Shown: positions 36,988 to 45,704 of the stretch, in pieces | How the letters are laid out: each line of letters opens with the position of its first letter | Numbering within the stretch: the first letter of the stretch is position 1 | From: Bacillus sp. NEB1478 | Lineage (GTDB): Bacteria > Bacillota > Bacilli > Bacillales > Fictibacillaceae | Assembly (NCBI RefSeq): GCF_031582965.1 | Contig: NZ_CP134049.1 | Location: 1,860,001 to 1,924,000 of the forward strand | DNA: 64,000 bases | Direction: 5' to 3' | Made by a program: the position numbers and the translations under genes | Notes under the pieces: generated by a model | What the model was told of the DNA's origin: nothing | Database searches by the model: none | Seen by the model: the letters and a program-made list of their open reading frames with translations, nothing else

Positions 36988-38625
36988 TTGTCTATAAAAC
37001 TTAGAACCTATTTTGCGTTGACGTTCGCCTTCTTTATTTTTATTACTACTGTTTTTTTAAGTATGACGATCAGTAAACAATCTAGTAAAAAGCTAGAAAA
37101 TGAAGTTGGTGAATCACTAGCTGGGGTCGCTTTTCAGATGGCTGATAAACTTGATTATTTTATGTGGTCACGTTATCAGGAAATACAAGTATTCAGTCAG
37201 CTCCAAGCTTTGAAAAATCCAAACAGTACCGATGAAGCTCAATCTTTACTAGACCAGCTTCATGCTAGTATCCCTTCTTTTTCATGGGTCGGAGCAACAA
37301 ACAGTGACGGAATCGTTACAGCTGCGAGCAACAAAATATTAATAAATGTGGACATTTCCGAGCGCCCTGTATTTAAGGGAGCACTTAAGAATCCCTTCAT
37401 TGGTGATGTACACGATGCAGTATTATTAGCTAAATGGATACCTACTCAAGATGGTGAACCACTCCAGCTTGTTGATATTAGTACTCCCGTAATTGGGGAT
37501 GACGGTAAATTTAAAGGGGTTCTTGCTGCCCACTTAAGTTGGGAATGGACGAAAGAGATCAAAAATATTATGCTTCAGCCGCTTCAGGGTAAGCGGAAGG
37601 ATGTTGATCTCTTTATTGTGAGCTCAAAGGATCATACCGTTTTATTAGGACCGAAAAAATTACTAGGTGAACCATTAAATTTAAATAATTTAGAAACCTC
37701 TCAATTGAAAAGAAACGGTTGGAAGCTAGAGAAATGGCCGGATGGAAAACGTTATTTAACTGGTTATGCTTACGGAAAAGGTTATAAGAATTATAAAGGA
37801 TTAGGCTGGACTGTTATTGTAAGGCAACCAGAAGAAGTTGCATTTTCATCGGTAAATCATCTAAAGCAGTTTATCTTTATCATTGGAACCTTGTTTTCTA
37901 TTTTAATGGCAGTTCTCGGTTGGTTTTTAGCCGGAATGATTTCCAAACCTCTACTTAAGATTGCTCAAGCTGCTAATAAGTTAAGGCATGGTGAAAATGT
38001 TGAAATTCCTTATATTAGAGGAATAAAGGATATTGAGATTCTATCATTATCGTTAAGAGAACTCGTAGCTTCGCTTGTAAAAACAGAATCTGAGCTAGGA
38101 AAAATGGAAAATATCGCAATGCACGATGCGCTTACCGGACTACCAAATCGTTTATCCCTTTATGCTTATTTAGAAGAGATGTTTATAAATACAAAAGATG
38201 GTACCCCAAATAAAGTTCTTTTATATCTGGATCTTGATGGATTTAAGAAAGTTAATGATTCACTTGGTCATCATGCGGGAGATCTTTTATTAAAAGAAGC
38301 AGGTAATCGAATAAGGTCCTGTTTGAATTCAAATCATTTTACAGCTCGTCTTGGCGGTGATGAATTTGTAGTCATCATTTCTAAGTCGGAAGCTCTTATT
38401 CATTTTGCCAATCAAACAGCAGATAAAATAATCAAAGAACTAAATCGTCCATTTATTATCAATGGACAAAAAGCACAAATTGGATGCAGTATTGGAGCGG
38501 TGTTACCCGCAAAAGGTGCTAAACCAGATGAGATTCTTCAATGGGCAGATCAAGCTTTATACACATCAAAAAATGCAGGGAAAAACCAAGTAAATTTTTA
38601 TGATAGCAATAATCGGGTTTCCTGA
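36988..38625 (+). CDS. Membrane diguanylate cyclase with dCache sensor
   Basis: About 545 residues. TM1 near 5-27, an extracytoplasmic Cache-type sensor to about 285, TM2, a HAMP-like linker (KPLLKIAQAANKLRHGENVEIP), then a GGDEF domain with DALTGLPNR, DLDGFKKVND and ARLGGDEFV. The RxxD inhibitory site five residues before GGDEF is replaced (NSNH), so no product feedback is expected. No EAL domain. The best start is TTG at 36988, 11 bases after AGGAG; an ATG at 36937 has no ribosome site. Makes cyclic-di-GMP in response to an external ligand. Own terminator. Confidence 0.88.
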   Translation: MSIKLRTYFALTFAFFIFITTVFLSMTISKQSSKKLENEVGESLAGVAFQMADKLDYFMWSRYQEIQVFSQLQALKNPNSTDEAQSLLDQLHASIPSFSWVGATNSDGIVTAASNKILINVDISERPVFKGALKNPFIGDVHDAVLLAKWIPTQDGEPLQLVDISTPVIGDDGKFKGVLAAHLSWEWTKEIKNIMLQPLQGKRKDVDLFIVSSKDHTVLLGPKKLLGEPLNLNNLETSQLKRNGWKLEKWPDGKRYLTGYAYGKGYKNYKGLGWTVIVRQPEEVAFSSVNHLKQFIFIIGTLFSILMAVLGWFLAGMISKPLLKIAQAANKLRHGENVEIPYIRGIKDIEILSLSLRELVASLVKTESELGKMENIAMHDALTGLPNRLSLYAYLEEMFINTKDGTPNKVLLYLDLDGFKKVNDSLGHHAGDLLLKEAGNRIRSCLNSNHFTARLGGDEFVVIISKSEALIHFANQTADKIIKELNRPFIINGQKAQIGCSIGAVLPAKGAKPDEILQWADQALYTSKNAGKNQVNFYDSNNRVS

Positions 38626-38627
38626 AT

Positions 38628-38661
38628 AAAAAAAGCCGGAAGATATTCTCCGGCTTTTTTT
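38628..38661. terminator. Terminator after diguanylate cyclase gene
   Basis: AGCCGGA (38634-38640) with TCCGGCT (38649-38655), A-run before and T-run after; can act on both strands, also ending the leftward remnant. Confidence 0.9.
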
Positions 38662-38893
38662 ATAGCTTATGAACTTCGGTTTTAAGAGTCTTAGAGGTTT
38701 TTCTCATGAGCGGCACCATCGTAAGAATTCCAATAATAAACAATAATGAAGCACATTCAAACATCAACACTAGGGAGAAGGTCTCCTTCAGCCACCCGCT
38801 CATTGACATTGTCAACACCATCGCTCCCATAAAGAGAGGATTTAAAATTCCGTTCACCCGGCCGATAAAAGCAGATTCTGTTGCTCTTGAAAG
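38660..38893 (-). pseudogene. 3' remnant of an MFS transporter gene
   Basis: About 77 codons read ESAFIGRVNGILNPLFMGAM, then two hydrophobic spans, and end LMRKTSKTLKTEVHKL. This matches the last two helices of a 12-span major facilitator (macrolide-efflux-like) protein. Nothing upstream continues the frame: at about 38894 it runs into an interspersed repeat. No ribosome site precedes the internal ATG at 38857. Interpreted as a gene cut off by deletion or by repeat insertion; not functional. Confidence 0.78.
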
Positions 38894-38895
38894 TG

Positions 38896-39017
38896 GTTGA
38901 TCTCCGTTACAGGATGCTCGCTTTCCGCGGGGCGTACGGTGAGCCCACCCTTCGTCTTGCGAAATTGAGTGGTCACGCTAATCCCGCTGGAGTCTCGCAC
39001 CTTACACTCCAATCAAC
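38896..39017. repeat. Bacillaceae-type interspersed repeat, about 120 bp, palindromic ends
   Basis: GC-rich island in AT-rich DNA. It begins GTTGATCTCCGTTACAGG and ends CCTTACACTCCAATCAAC, inverted ends that pair imperfectly. Inside are GCTCGCTTTCCGCGGGGCG and CCCGCTGGAGTCTCGC, wording common in dispersed repeats of Bacillus-related genomes. It directly abuts the truncated MFS gene. I see only one copy in this window. Confidence 0.72.
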
Positions 39018-39253
39018 TTGCCAATGTTGCGAATGTATGTCATTAGCCAAAGGCAACAATCTTTTAGAAAAGAGCCTTTTATTATAGCCATAATGTTAAT
39101 TATTTTTTCAACGCAAGCACCATTTACAATGAAACTAGCAAAATTGAAAAAATGTTTCTTTTTCTTATTCTTAATTATTCTCACACCTTTTCCCTTTCAA
39201 CATATTCTGTATTACATCATAAGGGCTAATTACCCATAAGGGGAGGTATTAAA
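39018..39253. other. Gene-free leader region
   Basis: About 235 bases with no convincing gene; short frames on both strands lack ribosome sites. It holds the leader of the transporter that follows; the ribosome site AAGGGGAGG begins at 39238. Confidence 0.5.
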
Positions 39254-40654
39254 ATGGGCGTTGAACTTACAGCGCTGCATTGGATTTATATTGTGTTTAT
39301 TGGCTTAATCATAGGTTTTATGGTAAAGAGACGTGATACCTCGCTTATTTGTATACTTGGTATTTTCTTGATTGCAATTACAGCTACGGGATCCTTAAGC
39401 GGATCGATCAGCAGTATATTTAACAGCTTTATTTATGCGATTACAGAGCTCCTCCCAACTATACTTGTCATCTCTATCATTGTAGCCATGAGCAGAACGT
39501 TAACGATTACAGGTATTAATGATGTGATGATTTCACCTTTCTCCAAACTGATTCGCACACCTGCACTTGCCTACTGGACGATCGGTATTGTAATGATGAT
39601 TATTTCTTGGTTTTTCTGGCCTTCCCCAGCTGTCGCTCTTTTAGGTGCTGTATTACTGCCAGTGGCAGTCCGAGTTGGATTGCCTGCATTAGGTGTCGCC
39701 ATGGCAATGAATCTATTTGGTCATGGAATCGCCTTGTCAGGTGACTTTGTTATTCAAGCCGCTCCAAAACTAACAGCTGATGCTGCAGGTCTTCCGATTA
39801 ATGAAGTAATTGATGCAAGTATCCCTCTTGTTTTAATAATGGGCTTAGTCACTACAGTCGCAGCCTTTTACTTTTTAAGACGTGATATGAAAACTGGTAA
39901 ACTAACGATGGAGACAGGTTTAACAGAGACAGAAATCGTTGAAAAAGATAAAGATGAGACTGACCTTCTCTCTAACGGTCAAAAGAAATTGTTCGCTCTT
40001 TTTATACCATTGTTGTTTGCTTTAGACGTAGCAGCTATGTATATCCTCGAGCTTCAAGGCGGCGATGCAACTGCCTTGATCGGTGGGACTTCTGTTTTCA
40101 TCCTCTTGCTTATTACGATGTTCAGTCATAAAAATAAAGGGCTTGAAAAAACAACATCTTATATGATTGAAGGGTTTACATTTGGATTCAAGGTTTTTGG
40201 ACCTGTCATTCCAATTGCCGCTTTCTTCTATTTAGGAGATGCAGGTTTTACAAAAATCATTGGTGAATTTTTACCGAAAACATCACAGGGCATAGTAAAC
40301 GATATCGGTGTCGCACTAGCATCCGTTGTCCCGATGAGTAAAGAGATTGGTGCTATTACTCTTACTACTGTAGGTGCAATAACAGGATTAGATGGCTCTG
40401 GTTTCTCTGGGATCTCGTTAGCGGGTTCTGTGGCAAATATTTTTGGTACAGCTATAGGAGCTGGTGCTGCAACACTGACTGCATTAGGTCAAATAGCCGC
40501 AATCTGGGTAGGCGGTGGAACATTGGTGCCTTGGGCATTGATTCCAGCTGCTGCAATCTGTGGTGTTGATCCATTTGAACTAGCTAGAAGAAACTTAAAG
40601 CCAGTAACGATCGGTTTGGTAGTAACAACGATCGTTGCCATGTTTTTAATATAA
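39254..40654 (+). CDS. Polytopic membrane transporter, organic-anion type
   Basis: 466 residues, about 12 hydrophobic spans with a charged central loop (about 205-235). The halves each carry a small-residue re-entrant-like segment (SPAVALLGAVLLPVAVRVG and GTAIGAGAATLTALGQIAAIWVGGG). The overall pattern is that of the ion-transporter superfamily that includes citrate/DctM-like carriers, but I do not recognise an exact family with certainty. ATG after GGGGAGG. Single gene with a shared terminator; context gives no substrate. Confidence 0.7.
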   Translation: MGVELTALHWIYIVFIGLIIGFMVKRRDTSLICILGIFLIAITATGSLSGSISSIFNSFIYAITELLPTILVISIIVAMSRTLTITGINDVMISPFSKLIRTPALAYWTIGIVMMIISWFFWPSPAVALLGAVLLPVAVRVGLPALGVAMAMNLFGHGIALSGDFVIQAAPKLTADAAGLPINEVIDASIPLVLIMGLVTTVAAFYFLRRDMKTGKLTMETGLTETEIVEKDKDETDLLSNGQKKLFALFIPLLFALDVAAMYILELQGGDATALIGGTSVFILLLITMFSHKNKGLEKTTSYMIEGFTFGFKVFGPVIPIAAFFYLGDAGFTKIIGEFLPKTSQGIVNDIGVALASVVPMSKEIGAITLTTVGAITGLDGSGFSGISLAGSVANIFGTAIGAGAATLTALGQIAAIWVGGGTLVPWALIPAAAICGVDPFELARRNLKPVTIGLVVTTIVAMFLI

Positions 40655-40656
40655 TA

Positions 40657-40698
40657 AAAAAGCAGAGTAACGGCCAAATGTGGCTCACTCTGCTTTTT
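40657..40698. terminator. Bidirectional terminator
   Basis: AAAAAGCAGAGT (40657-40668) with ACTCTGCTTTTT (40687-40698) and an inner GGCCA/TGGCT stem; lies between convergent genes. Confidence 0.92.
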
Positions 40699-40699
40699 A

Positions 40700-41875
40700 T
40701 TAATTTCTAGATATATTTTGACTTGCAAAATGATAAAACTTTTCTGCGTCTAATATTGCAGTGAACGCCGCCTGTGCGGTTTTGTCATTTCCCCCGCCTT
40801 TTCCATTGAATTTTGCTAAGTGCTGTTTTAAAAATTTACCGCATGAGGTGCTTTCCGTCCCATTATTCGCAAGCATGACCTTATTTTCAGAGAGTGATAA
40901 AAATAAAACAAACAAGTTGTTTTCGCTTGCTAACTTAATAGCGAGTTCCTTCATGTCATTAAAACTTTTGTCCTCAAAAACATGGGCAAGAAAGTCATTA
41001 TTCGCTTTATGCAGGAGTTCTTTAGCTTGATAGTGGTTGACCTGTTCTTTTAATACACTAATTTCTGTTTCAAGTTGATTGTGATCTTCCTCCCATTTTT
41101 CGAAGCGGTTGAGGATTTCATCTCGGCTTGTATTGAATTTTAGAGAAAGTTTGTTTAATATATCCTGGCTATCATTCATGTCTTGCAGTACTCGGCTTCC
41201 GCATTTGAAGAAAATTCTTGTATTTCCACGCTGCTTTTCCGTTTTATACAGTTTAATGATACCGATTTCTCCTGTTCTTGAAACATGAGTCCCGCCGCAT
41301 GCATTATGTTCAATTCCTTCAATTTCAACAATACGAATATTCTCTGTGACCTTTGGCATTTTTATTAGCGGTATTTTCTCCAATTCTTCATTAGAAACAA
41401 AATAGGTATGAATAAATCTGTTCTGATAGATTTGCTGATTTACTTCTTTTTCAATTTTATTTAATTGTGTTTGGCTTAATTCTTGAGAATCAACGTCGAT
41501 CGTTACAAAATCGCCGCCAAGGTGGAAACTGACGGTACTAGCATTATATAGCGAATTACAAACAGCAGAAAGCAAGTGCTGACCGCTATGATGCTGCATG
41601 TGATCGAATCTTCTATCCCAATTAATCTTGCAGTTCACATTAGAATCATCAGGCATGCTTTTTATCTTATGAACTACTTCGTCCTCTTCAACAAAAACAT
41701 CTTCTACATCAATCCCATTAATGCTTCCTGTATCAAAAGGCTGTCCCCCTCCAGTTGGATAAAATGCTGATTCTTCTAGAATAATAAATTTTTCGTTATC
41801 CCGTTCGAATGTTCTTTTTATCTTTGTTTCCCATTCGGTCGTATAAGGTAAAGAATAATATAGCTTTTCCGTCAA
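40700..41875 (-). CDS. alaX: Alanyl-tRNA editing protein AlaX-L with DHHA1 domain
   Basis: 391-residue cytosolic hydrolase that removes mischarged serine or glycine from tRNA-Ala in trans. The zinc site is H96...H100 (HHSGQHLLS) with a distant CGGTH (about 193-197). The start has the AESAFYPTGGGQP wording of the AlaRS second additional domain, and the C-terminal third is a coiled coil plus DHHA1 domain (KGGGNDKTAQAAF). Full AlaX-L layout. ATG after AAAGGAATGACC. Single gene. Confidence 0.9.
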   Translation of the reverse strand: MTEKLYYSLPYTTEWETKIKRTFERDNEKFIILEESAFYPTGGGQPFDTGSINGIDVEDVFVEEDEVVHKIKSMPDDSNVNCKINWDRRFDHMQHHSGQHLLSAVCNSLYNASTVSFHLGGDFVTIDVDSQELSQTQLNKIEKEVNQQIYQNRFIHTYFVSNEELEKIPLIKMPKVTENIRIVEIEGIEHNACGGTHVSRTGEIGIIKLYKTEKQRGNTRIFFKCGSRVLQDMNDSQDILNKLSLKFNTSRDEILNRFEKWEEDHNQLETEISVLKEQVNHYQAKELLHKANNDFLAHVFEDKSFNDMKELAIKLASENNLFVLFLSLSENKVMLANNGTESTSCGKFLKQHLAKFNGKGGGNDKTAQAAFTAILDAEKFYHFASQNISRN

Positions 41876-41978
41876 AATAAGGTCATTCCTTTCTAAACCT
41901 AGTCATACATAGTTTAACATTCTAAGTAAAGGGCAAGGCACGTAATGTTTCGATAATTGTAAATAAACTCAGAAAAAA

Positions 41979-42004
41979 GACCCAAAAAAACGTCTTTTTG
42001 GGTC
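41979..42004 (-). terminator. Terminator of TipA-like gene
   Basis: GACCCAAAAA (41979-41988) with TTTTTGGGTC (41995-42004). Confidence 0.85.
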
Positions 42005-42038
42005 AATCTCTTCTTACGATTTATCCTTTTCTACTTTA

Positions 42039-42803
42039 TTACTTTTTCATATCTGTATAAATGTGAATGGCATCTCTAAAGAATTCGGCTGTTCCAGGCT
42101 GTTCTTTATCGTAATATGCTGTGAATCGTTCGTCATCCACATACATTTGAGAAAGACCTGCATGTGCTTCCTTACTGTAATCAGACCAATAAAACATTAA
42201 CCAGCGCTTGTGAAGCTCAGCTGCTTTTTGTGCAAGGTCACAAGAAGGATCTCCAGTCTGATATGCTTGTGACAACGTTTCTGCTATTTCTTCTGCCAGT
42301 TTTGTAACCTCATCATGTTGTTCTTGTGTCATATTTAAAACTTTTTGATTCGAGTTGTTTACGGTATCATCACCGTATTTTTCACGGATTTCCTTTCCGT
42401 ATTTCTTCTCATTTTCTTCAACTGTTTTTTGTTTAAAACCTTCGAATTTCTCTTTGTCTGTCATCTTAATTCTCCCTTCGCTATAACCGATCGTTTTCTC
42501 AACATTTTCGATCAGAACGTCTAACAGTTTTCTTTTGTTCAGGAGTTGTTGGCGATGTTCATGAAGAGCATTTGAAATGTTAAATGTGGGAGAAGATACA
42601 ATGTCTCTTATTTTTTCTAATTCCATTCCTAGTTCTTTGTAAAATAGAATTTGCTGCAGTCTGTTAACCTCAGCCTCACCGTAGATTCGGTATCCCGATG
42701 AATTGATTCTTGCCGGCTTAAGAATTCCAATTTCATCATAATAGCGAAGTGTTCGGCTGCTGATACCTGCTAATTGACTGAGCTTTTGAATGGTATACTC
42801 CAT
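42039..42803 (-). CDS. MerR-family regulator with TipAS ligand domain
   Basis: 254 residues. The N-terminal MerR winged helix reads YTIQKLSQLAGISSRTLRYYDEIGIL, then a dimer helix to about 110, then the TipAS domain that binds peptide or polyketide antibiotics in TipAL, Mta and SkgA. ATG at 42803 with GGAGGTGAGC upstream. The promoter has the 19-bp spacer expected of MerR activators and sits over its own dyad, so it should induce its own gene. No efflux gene is adjacent; its other targets are unknown. Confidence 0.88.
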   Translation of the reverse strand: MEYTIQKLSQLAGISSRTLRYYDEIGILKPARINSSGYRIYGEAEVNRLQQILFYKELGMELEKIRDIVSSPTFNISNALHEHRQQLLNKRKLLDVLIENVEKTIGYSEGRIKMTDKEKFEGFKQKTVEENEKKYGKEIREKYGDDTVNNSNQKVLNMTQEQHDEVTKLAEEIAETLSQAYQTGDPSCDLAQKAAELHKRWLMFYWSDYSKEAHAGLSQMYVDDERFTAYYDKEQPGTAEFFRDAIHIYTDMKK

Positions 42804-42825
42804 ATGCTCACCTCCTGACAATTTA

Positions 42826-42856
42826 AATGTACACCTTTACGTAACGTCAAGGTCAA
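42826..42856 (-). promoter_or_regulatory. MerR-type promoter/operator, 19-bp spacer
   Basis: Minus strand TTGACC (42856-42851), exactly 19 bases, TACATT (42831-42826). The spacer holds an ACCTT...AAGGT dyad at 42833-42853. This over-long spacer is the signature of MerR-family activation by DNA distortion. Confidence 0.88.
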
Positions 42857-42889
42857 TAGGTTTTATAAAAAAATTCTTTATAAGGAAAA

Positions 42890-42919
42890 ACACACTTTGG
42901 TTGTAATTACAAAGTGTGT
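42890..42919 (-). terminator. Terminator of the DUF6454-like gene
   Basis: ACACACTTTG (42890-42899) with CAAAGTGTGT (42910-42919), T-rich minus tail. Confidence 0.85.
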
Positions 42920-42937
42920 CCCCTTTTAATAGTGCAG

Positions 42938-43885
42938 TTATTTTGTATCGTTTTTTGTTTCGTAAATTAGCATTGAAGATTGCTCGTCATCAGGTATAGC
43001 ATATACTTTTATTCCCTGATCAGAATTCTCAAGATATACAGGATTTCTCGTAACATTATGACCTTGAGGAGAAAACAAAGTAATCGGCAGTTCATGAACC
43101 ATATCCATTGTTTTCATATCAAGTAATGCCAATCCGCCTAATTCATATTTAGCAGTAGAGCTTCCTTGCTGCGGTAATTCTGTAACGCCACTGCAAATCA
43201 AATTGTCTTTCCCTGCACTTTCGCAGTCCTGATAATCAATAAAGTGACTTGGATTGTCCGATTTACTGACTACTTTACCCTTTTGATCGAACTCATAAAA
43301 TGTTCTTGAACCCCAGCTTACTGCCTTTAGATTTCCATTCTTTCCATCACTTAATATTCCTCCGATGTGGTCATTAGTTCTAAACATTTCCTTTGGTTTC
43401 ATCTTCTCTGGATTTAATTTATAGATAATAGATTTACTGTTTGGTCGATATTCTGCAACAGATACCCATATGGATTCACCATCAAATGCTATACCGCCAG
43501 GATGATAAATATTCCCCTCGCCTAACTTAAGATCTTTTAACAGCTTACCTTGTTTATTAAATACGAAGACATGACCGATGCCTTTACCAGGCGTACGGTC
43601 ATAGCCGTCACGTGGCTGATCGTATTTTACAGGCTTTTCAAGGATTTCTACCGAAGACATGTAGTACAAATCCCCAATTTTAGTCATTCCTTGCGGGTGA
43701 AAGGTATTAAATTGCAAGTCAACTTTTTCTTTCTGTTCCCAAACAGTGTCACGGGACAAATCTTGGAATTTGTCTGCAAGCTGTTTTCCTTCGTTATCAA
43801 TTTGGATTGCATCTGAATTTGCAAAAGCCGTAGTAACAGAACCAATTGTAAGGACTGTTGCAATTGTAAGCATTAATTTTTTCAT
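42938..43885 (-). CDS. Secreted DUF6454-like beta-propeller-type protein
   Basis: 315 residues with a signal peptide (cut near AFA, about 22). Several blade-like motifs recur: HPQGMTKIGDLYYMSSVE, HPGGIAFDGESIWVSVAEYR, HIGGILSDGKNGNLKAVSW, suggesting a six- or seven-blade propeller. I believe it is the DUF6454 family; no catalytic function is known. Two Cys (CESAGKDNLIC) may form a disulfide. It lies 48 bases after a secreted phosphodiester glycosidase in the same direction, so both may be one operon acting on the cell surface. Confidence 0.7.
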   Translation of the reverse strand: MKKLMLTIATVLTIGSVTTAFANSDAIQIDNEGKQLADKFQDLSRDTVWEQKEKVDLQFNTFHPQGMTKIGDLYYMSSVEILEKPVKYDQPRDGYDRTPGKGIGHVFVFNKQGKLLKDLKLGEGNIYHPGGIAFDGESIWVSVAEYRPNSKSIIYKLNPEKMKPKEMFRTNDHIGGILSDGKNGNLKAVSWGSRTFYEFDQKGKVVSKSDNPSHFIDYQDCESAGKDNLICSGVTELPQQGSSTAKYELGGLALLDMKTMDMVHELPITLFSPQGHNVTRNPVYLENSDQGIKVYAIPDDEQSSMLIYETKNDTK

Positions 43886-43933
43886 CCATTATCCTCCTAG
43901 AGTACGAATTGTTTAGTAGGTTTGATGTGAAAT

Positions 43934-45529
43934 TTATTGAGGCATCAGTAAGATCGCGTCACCTACAGGACGTTCGCCAGTAGTGTCAGAAGGTGTGCTT
44001 ACCATTCTGTCATTAACTGTCATAGTTGTGGAGCCCCCTCCATCTAGATTTACCGCATTCACTGCACCGAGAGATTTCAAGAGTTGTGCACTTTCTTTAA
44101 AGTTAGCGCCAACGCTATATCCGGGTTTTCTTCCGTCAATCGTTACTAAAAGAATAGATCCATCACCTTTTATTCCTGCAACCGTACGGGGATGACGTCT
44201 TTGTCCGAACTGATAAAAGAATTCTGGATTATCAGGCTGGTGGAAACCCTCTGCAGTTGATGGAATATCTATTTTTCCGTCTTTTAAAAGTCTTGGTCCT
44301 CCATTAATGATTTCCATCCTTTTGTCGGATGAAATTGTGCGTTTACCTGCAAACACCATATTCGAAATATTTACCTTTTCTCCCTCATGCAGATGTTCTT
44401 GCATCCAACTTGCGGTATCATTCGTCCCTGCTAAAACCGAACTTCCATCAGGAATTGTACCTCCGCGTGTCTCTCTGATTTCAGTAACCATTCCTTGGCT
44501 GTTAATAACGGCTTCAGTACCGTCGCCTGAAGGAGTTTCAGTTCCAAAGAGTGAAGTATACTGAATCATTTCACTTGAATCAGTACAAGTAAAGTCGTGT
44601 TTCGGTTGATTTGTTTCCTGGTCTCCTACACCACCGCATCCACGAATGAGACCCGGTACCCTGTTTAGTCCGTCAACCTCTCGTTTACTGCCATCAGATG
44701 ATTGAATACTAAGTTTCGTATTTACGGTTGAAATGGAAGCTTGGTTTTTCTCGTCTAAAATAAGGCTTGTCCGTCCATTTACGGACTCGCTAGCAAGCTT
44801 TCCATCTACCATAGAAACACCTGCAAGATCGCCTTCAGTCCCATCCTTCGGCCCCATCACAAAGTATCCGCCATTGATGCCCGCTATTGCATTATTACTT
44901 TTTGACATATTTGTTACTGTTTCTTTTCCAGGGATTCGATTATTAGATAAAGTCGAAGCAACCTTTCCTTTAAAAATCTTCGGATTGATTTCAATAACAT
45001 TTGCTACCCATGGCCCGGTTGTAGAATCTCCGTCTTCACCAGTAAATATAACTTTTGAATCGGAGTAGCCTTTAGAAACCAGTTCTTCTTTTAAAACTTT
45101 TGCCTGTGATTCTTCTTGGTATGGACCGGTTCTTACTATATATCCGAGAGGTCCTTGTTCAGGATCATCTTGCGCTCTTTCATTAAGTGTTTGAACAAAA
45201 GAATGATAACCTTGAGAAGTTAGCTTTTCTTTCAGCTTTATAGCTTCTTCCTTTGTAGTAAGAAAATCTACATTTACCATGTAGGCGTCTTCCTGACTGG
45301 CTTTTCCGTAGACAATACGTGAATAAGTTACACCTTCTTGTATTTGTTGTGAATCTTTATTTTCAATATTCATAAAAGGTGACTGCTGATTTTCTGCTTC
45401 AACAGTTTTCATTTTTGAAACGTAACCATCTGAATATGGTAGTACTGTTAACGCCATTAGTGCTGTGAGAGTGAGCAGTGAGGTTTTCTTAACCTTTTTT
45501 TTCTTGGGTTGAAATAGTGGTTTCTTCAT
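43934..45529 (-). CDS. Secreted phosphodiester glycosidase (NAGPA family) with SPOR-like domain
   Basis: 531 residues. A Lys-rich start with one hydrophobic span (16-34) exports it. Residues about 80-165 look like a SPOR/peptidoglycan-binding fold: YMVNVDFLTTKEEAIKLKEKLTSQGYHSF and YIVRTGPYQEESQAKVLKEELVSKGY. The C-terminal half is a phosphodiester glycosidase domain: INGGYFV, GGPRLL, RTVAGIKGDGSILLVTIDGR and NLDGGGSTTM. Such enzymes remove GlcNAc-1-phosphate-type caps or act on wall polymers. ATG after AAGGGGGC. Probably a wall-modifying enzyme; exact substrate unknown. Confidence 0.82.
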   Translation of the reverse strand: MKKPLFQPKKKKVKKTSLLTLTALMALTVLPYSDGYVSKMKTVEAENQQSPFMNIENKDSQQIQEGVTYSRIVYGKASQEDAYMVNVDFLTTKEEAIKLKEKLTSQGYHSFVQTLNERAQDDPEQGPLGYIVRTGPYQEESQAKVLKEELVSKGYSDSKVIFTGEDGDSTTGPWVANVIEINPKIFKGKVASTLSNNRIPGKETVTNMSKSNNAIAGINGGYFVMGPKDGTEGDLAGVSMVDGKLASESVNGRTSLILDEKNQASISTVNTKLSIQSSDGSKREVDGLNRVPGLIRGCGGVGDQETNQPKHDFTCTDSSEMIQYTSLFGTETPSGDGTEAVINSQGMVTEIRETRGGTIPDGSSVLAGTNDTASWMQEHLHEGEKVNISNMVFAGKRTISSDKRMEIINGGPRLLKDGKIDIPSTAEGFHQPDNPEFFYQFGQRRHPRTVAGIKGDGSILLVTIDGRKPGYSVGANFKESAQLLKSLGAVNAVNLDGGGSTTMTVNDRMVSTPSDTTGERPVGDAILLMPQ

Positions 45530-45653
45530 AGATGCCCCCTTAGTATATGTTCCCCTTCAACATACTAAAGAGTTATTAAGTTAAGGTGAATGGATTATTG
45601 TGTGTTTGTAAATGTTCATTTACAGAGTCTAAAAAAATGAATAACACAATTAA

Positions 45654-45690
45654 AAAAAGCGTCTTGCTAAATGCAAAATCACTTTTTTTC
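45654..45690 (-). terminator. Weak terminator of ykoS-type operon
   Basis: AAAAAAGCG...CACTTTTTT with an inner TTGC/GCAA; imperfect stem, strong T-run on the minus side. Confidence 0.6.
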
Positions 45691-45704
45691 ATTTAAATAT
45701 TTTG

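Noticed and set aside
39002..39184. 60-codon minus-strand frame after the repeat
   Set aside because: Low-complexity Lys/Ile start, begins in the repeat boundary, no ribosome site and no continuation with the MFS remnant.
43983..45068. Several plus-strand frames opposite the phosphodiester glycosidase
   Set aside because: Antisense shadows of a well-supported gene with clear catalytic motifs.
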